Part shown: positions 1 to 5,182 of the stretch, piece after piece
Position numbering within the stretch: position 1 is the first letter of the stretch
Layout: the number at the start of each line of letters is the position of its first letter
DNA from: a bacterium
Lineage (GTDB): Bacteria; Vulcanimicrobiota; CADAWZ01
Assembly (NCBI GenBank): GCA_024409025.1
Contig: JAKSUM010000116.1
Location: 1 to 5,182, forward strand
DNA: 5,182 bases
Direction: 5' to 3'
Program-made: the position numbers and the translations under genes
The notes under the pieces: generated by a model
Database searches by the model: none
Seen by the model: the letters and a program-made list of their open reading frames with translations, nothing else
Told to the model about the DNA's origin: nothing

Positions 1-1073
1 TTTGCAAAATTTATTTCTTCGAATATGACCGCCCCTCCGAACCTTACGGCCTTAGTAACGTCGCTTTCATGGAATTCAATCCTGTCTCCTGCTGGAATGT
101 ATTTTCCAAGAACGAATTCGTCCAAATTTTCGGTGCAGTTTATTACGGACATTACAGGAAGTCCGAGCTCTCTGCATATAAGCTTGCAGTCAGTTGTCTT
201 TCCCGTTCCGGAAGGCCCATGAAAAAGGACCGCGCATGAATCTCCCTCTCTTATGGCATTACAGAGAGACTTTAATTCCGGCTTAAGGACGAATTCCGAA
301 GAGAGCTTGGGGATGCAGTCCAAGTATTTTTTATCGAATTCCTTTTTTGGGAAAGTACTTATTTCCGAATTCGAAATTTTTTTCATTGCGGCATCATTTT
401 CAATGGCTATAGAACATATATTGGCAAAGGAAAAATAATTTTCGAATTCGGAAGGATCAACCATCGGATCTGCATATATGATGTCAAACTCCTTATTTTT
501 GCATGATTGGTAAAGAGTTTCGTGTATTTCGGCAAAGGTGTTAGGGGTCGGGCTGTCGATATGCCTCATAATCAGGCTGTCAAAATTCCTGTCCTCCTTC
601 ATCAGGAATGCCGCGGCACCGGCAACGGAAGGAAGATATCCGTAATAGAGCTCAAAGGAGCTGTCACCGTCAGCAAGCATTTTGCCTTCCGAATCCACAG
701 CGGAGTACCTTATCGTGCTCTCTCCGGCTTTAACATGATATGCGTGAACTTTTGATTTTACTATCCTGTCCTTCCTCCATTCATCCGGCACAGGGAGAAT
801 AAGGGAAACAAGCATCGATCTTTCATGCTTGTGGAAAAATCCCCCTGCGGCTCCGGAAGGATCATTCTTTATCGAAGACAGCATAGACAGAAAAAGGCTC
901 AGTCCTTCACCTATAGGCTGCGCCAGAGATGTGGTCCCTTCAAAGGACTGGTTATTCGGATGCACATACAGATTGGTGGCATCCGAAAGGTGCTTAAACC
1001 CAAAAGCCTTATAAATGGCTTTTCTTGTTCCTGTCTTTATGCGATAAGCGTCTTTAAAAATATTTTTTTTCAT
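1..1073 (-). CDS. AAA+ ATPase, MoxR/AAA_5-like, with unrecognised N-terminal region (C-terminus cut by window edge)
   Basis: Reading the minus strand from the ATG at 1073 gives an open frame of 357 codons with no stop, running off the left edge. Residues 286-293 are a Walker A motif, GPSGTGKT, preceded by the hydrophobic strand AVLFH. A conserved-looking stretch NCTENLDEFVLGKYIP follows. Residues 349-353, VIFEE, then INFA, form a Walker B with the E-I-N signature seen in AAA_5/MoxR-type ATPases. ATP hydrolysis by a cytoplasmic, probably oligomeric ring is therefore expected. Sensor motifs and the arginine finger would lie outside the window. Residues 1 to about 260 match no family I recognise; they have no signal peptide or obvious membrane segment. 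The start is chosen as the first ATG of a lysine-rich opening (MKKNIFKDAY). No strong ribosome site precedes it; only a GGGG about 15 bases upstream. Known relatives often act with a VWA-domain partner or remodel a metalloenzyme; any partner would be downstream, beyond the left edge. Substrate is unknown. Confidence 0.9.
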   Translation of the reverse strand, partial: MKKNIFKDAYRIKTGTRKAIYKAFGFKHLSDATNLYVHPNNQSFEGTTSLAQPIGEGLSLFLSMLSSIKNDPSGAAGGFFHKHERSMLVSLILPVPDEWRKDRIVKSKVHAYHVKAGESTIRYSAVDSEGKMLADGDSSFELYYGYLPSVAGAAAFLMKEDRNFDSLIMRHIDSPTPNTFAEIHETLYQSCKNKEFDIIYADPMVDPSEFENYFSFANICSIAIENDAAMKKISNSEISTFPKKEFDKKYLDCIPKLSSEFVLKPELKSLCNAIREGDSCAVLFHGPSGTGKTTDCKLICRELGLPVMSVINCTENLDEFVLGKYIPAGDRIEFHESDVTKAVRFGGAVIFEEINFA

Positions 1074-1097
1074 TGCAAGCTGTGAAAACCCCGTTAA

Positions 1098-1103
1098 ACT
1101 ATA
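1098..1103 (-). promoter_or_regulatory. Possible -10 box for the minus-strand ATPase gene
   Basis: On the minus strand this reads TATAGT, one mismatch from the sigma-70 -10 consensus, about 25 bases upstream of the ATPase ATG. A TTGATG at 1117-1122 is the nearest -35-like hexamer, but the 13-base spacing is too short for a standard promoter. Treat as a weak candidate only. Confidence 0.2.
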
Positions 1104-1154
1104 ATCTGACAGATAACATCAATTCTTGAAAGCTTTCCGCAATACCTTTAAAAC

Positions 1155-1180
1155 ACGGCTTATACGCGGATAACAGCCGT
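1155..1180. repeat. Inverted repeat in the divergent intergenic region
   Basis: ACGGCT at 1155-1160 is matched by its reverse complement AGCCGT at 1175-1180, with 14 bases between. TAT directly inside the left arm (1161-1163) can also pair with ATA at 1170-1172, leaving a small bulge (AC, 1173-1174) on the right side. It sits near the middle of the gap between the divergent ATPase and MATE genes. That suits either a regulator-binding site or a hairpin, but there is no U tract to make it a terminator. Function is inferred from position only. Confidence 0.4.
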
Positions 1181-1213
1181 AAATAAAGGATAGAGCCTGT
1201 AGTATCATAGAAA

Positions 1214-1244
1214 TAGACAGATTATTTTTTTATTGGAGCATAAT
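1214..1244 (+). promoter_or_regulatory. Candidate promoter for the MATE gene
   Basis: TAGACA at 1214-1219 (5/6 to TTGACA) and CATAAT at 1239-1244 (5/6 to TATAAT) are separated by 19 bases, longer than the ideal 17. If used, transcription would start near 1251, giving a leader of about 30 bases and placing the start site inside the inverted repeat at 1245-1264. It is the best hexamer pair I found before the MATE gene, but it is not strong. Confidence 0.3.
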
Positions 1245-1264
1245 GCCATAGAGGAACCTATGGC
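1245..1264. promoter_or_regulatory. Perfect 7-bp inverted repeat before the MATE gene (operator- or hairpin-like)
   Basis: GCCATAG at 1245-1251 and CTATGGC at 1258-1264 are exact reverse complements around the 6-base loop AGGAAC. The repeat ends 16 bases before the MATE ATG. It overlaps the predicted transcription start of the candidate promoter just upstream, which is a typical place for a repressor operator. If transcribed, it would fold into a small hairpin with a ribosome-site-like GAGG spanning its left arm and loop. The sequence alone does not separate the two readings. Confidence 0.45.
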
Positions 1265-1280
1265 TTAACGTTAGTTTTAC

Positions 1281-2693
1281 ATGAAGGACAATCTTCTGGA
1301 AAGGCTTCAGTCCGGAAAGCCTCTATCTCTCAAACAGCTTATATTAATGACGGTAAACCTCAGCATTCCGGCGATTATGGCAAGAATGACGTCTGTAGCC
1401 ATGCAGTATATAGACGCTTCAATGGTCGGATCCGTCGGTTCGGAAGCCGCTGCCGCCATAGGGCTTGTAAGCTCGACCACATGGCTTCTGACGGGCATAA
1501 CGGTCGCTGCGGGAATGGGCTTCACCGTCCAGATTGCTCAGAGGCTCGGCGGAGGAGAAGGCGGAAAGGCAAGAAGTCTTGTAAGACATGGCCTTGCAGC
1601 CGTCCTTATCTTCAGCCTTGTCTTAGGCGGAGGCGGAGCCGCCATAAGCGGCAGTCTCCCCTTATGGCTTGGCGGAAGCGAAGGGATAATCCGTGACGCT
1701 TCACTGTATTTCCTTATATTCTCAGCCGCCATCCCCCTGTTTGCCGTAAACTTTACGGCAAGCTCAATGATTCAGGCCAGTGGCAATATGAAAATACCGA
1801 GCGTTCTGAATATAATGACCTGCTTTCTCGACGTGGCGTTCAATGCCGTTATGATTTTTCCTCAGCTTCAGATTAATATGGCCGGACAACAGCTTGTAAT
1901 AAAAGGCGCTGGAATGGGCGTCGCAGGAGCCGCCGCAGGGACCCTGCTTGCAATGGCAGTCTCCTGTCTGGCGATGACCGGCTATCTTCTTTTTGTATCT
2001 GAAGACCTCAAGCTGAGAAAAGACGACAGGAAATATCCCATTATTCCCGAGCTGAAGGAACCCTTACGGCTTGCAGTCCCGATGGCCTTTGAGGAATTTG
2101 TAATAGGAAGCGCCTACGTCGCCTTTACGAGAATCGTGTCCCCTCTCGGCACTGTAGCCCTTGCCGCAAATTCATTCGCAATAACAGCCGAAGGACTCTG
2201 CTATATGCCCGGATACGGAATTGCCAATGCGGCATCAGCCCTTATAGGGCAAAGCGTGGGGGCAGGCAGGCCGGATCTGGCAAGAAGGCTCGGATGGGTG
2301 AACGCTTTTCTCGGAATGGGGATTATGATGATTACCGGAGCATTGATGTATGCTTTCGCCCCTGAAATGATAGGCCTCCTGTCTCAGGATCCGGAGGTAA
2401 TAGCCGCAGGGACATCAATTCTTAGGATAGAGGCTTTCGCCGAACCGTTTTTTGCCGCAGGCATAGTCATTGCGGGAATATTCAGGGGCGCAGGAAATAC
2501 GCTGCTTCCAAGTCTTGTGAATTTCGTTAGCATGTGGGCGGTAAGAATCCCAGCAGCAGCCCTTCTCGCCTCCTCATACGGCATAAAAGGCGTATGGGCT
2601 GCAATGTGCGCGGAGCTTTGCATAAGGGGCATCATGTTCGCAGTATTCCTCATCAGAGGAGGAAGGACAATGTACATGAAAAAGGCTGCCTAA
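1281..2693 (+). CDS. MATE family multidrug/toxic compound efflux transporter
   Basis: A complete 470-residue inner-membrane protein, close to the usual 440-480 of bacterial MATE exporters, which expel cationic drugs or metabolites in exchange for Na+ or H+. Two homologous halves are visible. The first starts with the cytoplasmic helix and TM1 (IPAIMARMTSVAMQYIDASMVG, split here as IPAIMARMT about 29-37 and YIDASMVG 43-50) and includes SSMIQASGNMKIPSVLN at about 161-177. The second begins near LRLAVPMAFEEF (262-273), with acidic E271/E272 where many MATE proteins carry a conserved TM7 glutamate. It continues with YGIANAASALIGQSVGAGR (312-330) and FRGAGNTLLPS (441 region of the gene product minus about 20), the repeated GQ..GAG and RGAGNT family signatures. 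Hydrophobic segments fit about 12 helices. In-frame TAG and TAA codons lie close upstream, so 1281 is the first usable ATG. It lacks a nearby ribosome site: the closest GAGG is about 26 bases away. Substrate cannot be read from sequence. The gene is divergent from the ATPase and has its own spacing from the next gene. Confidence 0.95.
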   Translation: MKDNLLERLQSGKPLSLKQLILMTVNLSIPAIMARMTSVAMQYIDASMVGSVGSEAAAAIGLVSSTTWLLTGITVAAGMGFTVQIAQRLGGGEGGKARSLVRHGLAAVLIFSLVLGGGGAAISGSLPLWLGGSEGIIRDASLYFLIFSAAIPLFAVNFTASSMIQASGNMKIPSVLNIMTCFLDVAFNAVMIFPQLQINMAGQQLVIKGAGMGVAGAAAGTLLAMAVSCLAMTGYLLFVSEDLKLRKDDRKYPIIPELKEPLRLAVPMAFEEFVIGSAYVAFTRIVSPLGTVALAANSFAITAEGLCYMPGYGIANAASALIGQSVGAGRPDLARRLGWVNAFLGMGIMMITGALMYAFAPEMIGLLSQDPEVIAAGTSILRIEAFAEPFFAAGIVIAGIFRGAGNTLLPSLVNFVSMWAVRIPAAALLASSYGIKGVWAAMCAELCIRGIMFAVFLIRGGRTMYMKKAA

Positions 2694-2704
2694 TGTTATT
2701 TTTT

Positions 2705-2734
2705 TTCAAATACAGGATTTCAAACAGGTATAAT
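2705..2734 (+). promoter_or_regulatory. Likely sigma-70 promoter for the glutamine synthetase-like gene
   Basis: A perfect TATAAT lies at 2729-2734, with TTCAAA (4/6 to TTGACA) at 2705-2710 and an 18-base spacer. Transcription would start near 2741, leaving a leader of about 44 bases before the ATG at 2785. This suggests the glutamine synthetase-like gene can be transcribed independently of the MATE gene upstream. Confidence 0.5.
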
Positions 2735-2770
2735 GGAATTACCCTCCGTTAACCAAAAAGCTATAGAGAA

Positions 2771-2776
2771 AGAAGG
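2771..2776 (+). promoter_or_regulatory. Ribosome binding site of the glutamine synthetase-like gene
   Basis: AGAAGG lies 8 bases before the ATG at 2785, a normal Shine-Dalgarno spacing, and supports that start codon. Confidence 0.65.
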
Positions 2777-2784
2777 CATAATCA

Positions 2785-4758
2785 ATGGAACATGGCAAAA
2801 CGGTTCCCGAAAAGATAAAAAGGGATTATAACTCCTTTATAAAATGGTGCATGGCAAACGGCATAAAGGACATAGGACACTGTGTAGCCCCTCTTGCAAG
2901 CACAAAGCTCAGATGCAAGCCTGTAAACATCGAAGAATTCAGCAGAAAGGTCTTTGAAAACGGAAGCGAGCTCGACGGCTCAAGCTTTGCAACAGGAGGC
3001 GGAAGGGTCGTTCACAGGGCAATGGTTATGGCCAAGCCCGATTTTGACGGAAAATGGTTCGTCCTTCCAGATCCCGTAAGAAGCAGCACGCTCTTTGTAA
3101 TGTCAGACATGGAATCTCCGGAAGGCTCGGCAATGTGCGCAAGGCACCCCTTGGCATCATCATGCAGGCATCTTGAAAAATCCATAGACAATCTGATGAA
3201 GACAGCCGGCTTTTCCGAAAGGCATCCTAATGAGAGATACACGCTTACGGTCGGCTATGAGAAGGAATTCTTCATTGTCCCTAAGGAAGCATGCGTGCGT
3301 GACGATATAAGGTATCTGGGACAGACCATTACAGGAGGTCCGGGGCCTATCAACCAGAATCTGAGGGGCGTATATCTTTCAATTCCCAGAAGGGCCGAGG
3401 AGCAGCTTCTCGATGATATAGTCAGCGATCTGGCTGAAGTCGGCATAATCGCGACCCAGAAGCATCTTGAGGTCGGACAGACGGGAAACGATGCGCGCGG
3501 ACGCCAGTGCGAGGTCGTTCTCAAGTATGATGAAGCAGTAAACGCCACGGACAATGATCTCATAGCAAGGCAGATAATAGAGGACGCATGCGACAGGCAC
3601 GGATTTAAGGCTATTCTTGGAAGCAAGCCATTTACTGACGACAGCGAAGGAAACGGCATAAACGGAAGCGGAAAGCATACGAACATAAGCATAGGTAAAT
3701 TTGACGCATCGTCAGGAGACCTCACCGAGAATTTTTTTGAGACAGAAGCATTCTGTCCGTCAGAGGCAATGGAACATGTGTCCCTCATAGGCATTGCCGT
3801 ACTGGCCGCAATGGGAAGAGCCTGGCCTGTTCTCGACGCCTCAATAGCCTCAAGAGGAAATGAGCAGAGAAGAAAGCCCGGATATGAGGCTCCTGTTTAT
3901 CTTTCGGCATTCCTTGGAAGCACATCCGAATTCAGGGATTCCTTTGCAAGCGAAAGAAACCGCTCCGCATCAATAGGACTGACAGGCAACAAGCTCGAAT
4001 GGAGGACTCCGGGAGCAAATACGAACATGTATTATCCCCTCGCCTTTCTCGCAATTGCCGTTTCGGACGTGATAGACGAAATCTCTGAAAACATGAAGAA
4101 GGCGTTTGAAGACGGCAAGACGCTGCAGAATGCGGTTGACGCTGAATATGGAAGGCTTCGCAGTGAGATAGATCATTTTGTTGTTTCCGAAGATGTCTTC
4201 GAAATATCAAAGGACGAGGCTGAAGACAGATTCAAATGCAGGGTTCCCATGAACACCCCTGACGCGCTTACGGCATTTGACTCTTTCGAAAATACATCCT
4301 TCCTTGTAAAAAGCGGGATATTCACTGAAGAGATGGTCAAGGCCTTTAAAATTGTCCAGCTCGAGAATTACATCCAGAGGGTTATAGCCGAAGGAATGGT
4401 CATGTCAAGGATGTCCAAAGAGCTTAGCAACAGGACATTCAGCTGCGGAATAATGAAAACGCGCTTCAGCGATCTTGAAGGAATGGATATCAGGCTCAGC
4501 CAGAGGAGAAACTTCCTTGGAAAGCTCAATGCGGATCTTATGGATCTGGTTGACTATTCCTATGCCAGGGAATCGGGCGAAGTACGCGAGAAAAAAGACA
4601 TAGCGACCCTGATTAAGGAAATCAAAAAGGAAAAGGATGCGGAAAAGGCAGCCTCCGTCATAACTGAAGAGCTTATCCCCCTCATGTGTGAAACCAGAAA
4701 AATATACGAAAAAATGGTCGACCTCATGGGCGGAGAAGAGGAAGTCTCAAAGCTTTAA
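2785..4758 (+). CDS. Divergent glutamine synthetase type III-like protein
   Basis: This 657-residue cytoplasmic protein carries the ordered motifs of the glutamine synthetase fold, closest to type III (GlnN), which joins ammonia to glutamate using ATP. Visible are LDGSSFATGGG (63-73), VGYEKEFF (156-163) with metal-ligand-like E159 and E161, HLEVG (227-231) with E229, RQCEV (240-244) with Q241 and E243, INGSGKHTN (292-300) with the catalytic-loop histidine H298, and RNR (391-393) followed by TGNKLEWR (400-407). These match, from memory, the type III signatures ending NGSGKHNN and TGNKFEFR. Oddities: it is shorter than typical type III enzymes (about 700-730 residues). It has extra residues between E229 and Q241 and in the loop before NGSGKH (TDDSEGN, 284-290). 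The C-terminus is charged and probably helical (about 600-657) and lacks the W-P-x-P type ending I expect in this family. The ATG at 2785 has a good ribosome site. No nitrogen-regulation gene is adjacent, so the physiological substrate could be glutamate or another amino or amine compound. Family membership is firm; exact reaction is not. Confidence 0.85.
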   Translation: MEHGKTVPEKIKRDYNSFIKWCMANGIKDIGHCVAPLASTKLRCKPVNIEEFSRKVFENGSELDGSSFATGGGRVVHRAMVMAKPDFDGKWFVLPDPVRSSTLFVMSDMESPEGSAMCARHPLASSCRHLEKSIDNLMKTAGFSERHPNERYTLTVGYEKEFFIVPKEACVRDDIRYLGQTITGGPGPINQNLRGVYLSIPRRAEEQLLDDIVSDLAEVGIIATQKHLEVGQTGNDARGRQCEVVLKYDEAVNATDNDLIARQIIEDACDRHGFKAILGSKPFTDDSEGNGINGSGKHTNISIGKFDASSGDLTENFFETEAFCPSEAMEHVSLIGIAVLAAMGRAWPVLDASIASRGNEQRRKPGYEAPVYLSAFLGSTSEFRDSFASERNRSASIGLTGNKLEWRTPGANTNMYYPLAFLAIAVSDVIDEISENMKKAFEDGKTLQNAVDAEYGRLRSEIDHFVVSEDVFEISKDEAEDRFKCRVPMNTPDALTAFDSFENTSFLVKSGIFTEEMVKAFKIVQLENYIQRVIAEGMVMSRMSKELSNRTFSCGIMKTRFSDLEGMDIRLSQRRNFLGKLNADLMDLVDYSYARESGEVREKKDIATLIKEIKKEKDAEKAASVITEELIPLMCETRKIYEKMVDLMGGEEEVSKL

Positions 4759-4760
4759 TG

Positions 4761-4796
4761 AAAAAAATCCCGAGGTACAAGCCTTGGGATTTTTTT
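4761..4796 (+). terminator. Strong intrinsic terminator after the glutamine synthetase-like gene
   Basis: Starting 2 bases after the stop codon, a 15-base left arm (4761-4775) pairs with 4782-4796 around the loop TACAAG; the only non-Watson-Crick pair is one G-U. The core is TCCCGAGG/CCTTGGGA. It is flanked by seven A on the left and seven T on the right, so the right side gives the U tract. The A tract means it could also stop transcription arriving from the other strand. Confidence 0.9.
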
Positions 4797-4812
4797 CAGG
4801 CATTAAGATAAG

Positions 4813-4818
4813 AAAGGA
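4813..4818 (+). promoter_or_regulatory. Ribosome binding site of the secreted Cys-repeat gene
   Basis: AAAGGA lies 6 bases before the ATG at 4825, a good Shine-Dalgarno match and spacing, and fixes the start that gives an N-terminal signal peptide. Confidence 0.7.
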
Positions 4819-4824
4819 AAAATA

Positions 4825-5182
4825 ATGAAATTCAAGATATATGCCGTTTTTGCCGCTTTTATTCTCGTTCTATATGCAATGCCGGCTTTGGCGTCGGAAT
4901 GCATAATGTGCGGACAGATTATAAACACAAACTATGTCAGAACTCAGCGCGGGGATGTATGCGAAAGCTGCTTCAACAGAGTAATGCAGCAGCGCGGCGG
5001 AGGAGCACAGCAGCCTCAGGGCAATGCAGTCTGCGAACAGTGCCGGCGTCAGATAAACGGCAACGCAGCAAGGACAAGAACAGGCTATATATGCGGCGAC
5101 TGCTACAGAAAAACCGTTAAGAGATGCGCCGCCTGCCATAAGTTCATTACCGGAAGAGGAATGACTGACGGCACCAATTATT
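4825..5182 (+). CDS. Secreted protein with repeated CxxC (LIM/zinc-ribbon-like) modules, truncated at the right edge
   Basis: 119 codons are visible, with no stop before the window ends. Residues 1-23 form a Sec signal peptide: a lysine near the start, a hydrophobic core (IYAVFAAFILVLYAM) and a signal peptidase I site ALA|S at 21-24. The mature part starts with paired cysteines: C26/C29 and C46/C49, C70/C73 and C90/C93, then C101/C104. The intervals C29-C46 and C73-C90 each hold 16 residues, so this is a true repeat. Each unit reads roughly C-x2-C-x-x-I-x-(N)-G..., then G-(Y/D)-x-C-x2-C-(F/Y). A Q/G-rich linker (about 55-68) separates units one and two, while units two and three are only 7 residues apart. 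Such fourfold-Cys units usually bind zinc. The pattern resembles the LIM-like modules that precede the metallopeptidase domain of bacterial DA1-like proteins, but the part that would show this is outside the window. Location outside the cytoplasmic membrane is inferred from the signal peptide. Confidence 0.85.
   Translation, partial: MKFKIYAVFAAFILVLYAMPALASECIMCGQIINTNYVRTQRGDVCESCFNRVMQQRGGGAQQPQGNAVCEQCRRQINGNAARTRTGYICGDCYRKTVKRCAACHKFITGRGMTDGTNY

Noticed and set aside
72..449. Six GAATTC hexamers within about 380 bases
   Set aside because: Five of the six are in-frame Glu-Phe codon pairs (GAA TTC) of the ATPase gene and spacing is irregular, so coding bias explains them better than a site array.
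25..1085. Several short plus-strand open frames across the left fifth of the window
   Set aside because: They overlap a continuous 357-codon minus-strand frame with clear Walker A and B motifs; none has recognisable domains or a supporting ribosome site.
2694..2710. Run of eight T after the MATE stop as a possible terminator
   Set aside because: No stable GC-rich stem precedes the T run; ATGTACAT upstream is a short AT-rich palindrome without a usable loop.
3255..3794. A 179-codon minus-strand open frame inside the glutamine synthetase-like gene
   Set aside because: It lies fully antisense to conserved active-site motifs, its translation is serine/cysteine-rich and low in complexity, and it resembles no protein; it is a codon-bias shadow.
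1281..4758. MATE and glutamine synthetase-like genes as one functional operon
   Set aside because: They are 91 bases apart with a perfect TATAAT box between them and no shared pathway; read-through is possible but a joint function is not supported.
4870..5139. Overlapping minus-strand and second plus-strand frames at the right end
   Set aside because: The frame from 4825 has a ribosome site, a signal peptide and regularly spaced cysteines; the others are its shadows.

Overview
The window looks bacterial. It has Shine-Dalgarno-type ribosome sites before at least two genes, an intrinsic terminator with a U tract, and a Sec-type signal peptide. GC content is moderate by eye. Arginine is mostly AGG/AGA, isoleucine often ATA and glycycine often GGA across all four genes, so they look like one genomic background. 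I cannot name the genus. A type III-like glutamine synthetase and a bacterial MATE exporter fit many anaerobic or gut-type lineages, but that is only a hint.

Layout. (1) Bases 1-1073, minus strand: the N-terminal 357 codons of an AAA+ ATPase of the MoxR/AAA_5 type. About 280 residues of unrecognised N-terminal region precede the Walker A motif, and the window ends just after Walker B. (2) Bases 1074-1280: a divergent intergenic region with two inverted repeats, weak promoter-like hexamers and two two-codon start-stop pairs. (3) Bases 1281-2693, plus strand: a complete MATE-family multidrug/cation antiporter. (4) Bases 2694-2784: a short gap with a perfect TATAAT box and a good ribosome site. 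(5) Bases 2785-4758, plus strand: a divergent, shortened glutamine synthetase type III-like enzyme, closed by a strong terminator at 4761-4796. (6) From 4825 to the right edge, plus strand: the start of a secreted cysteine-rich protein with repeated CxxC pairs (LIM/zinc-ribbon-like), cut by the window end.

The four genes do not form an obvious pathway. The MATE and glutamine synthetase genes are co-directional but 91 bases apart, with a likely promoter between them. The ATPase is divergent from the MATE gene. The secreted protein lies beyond a terminator. The points most worth a second look are the glutamine synthetase variant (extra residues at two active-site loops, trimmed ends), the ATPase's unknown N-terminal region, the truncated Cys-repeat protein, and the short leader in front of the MATE gene. 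I saw no clear evidence of a mobile element, CRISPR array, tRNA or rRNA.
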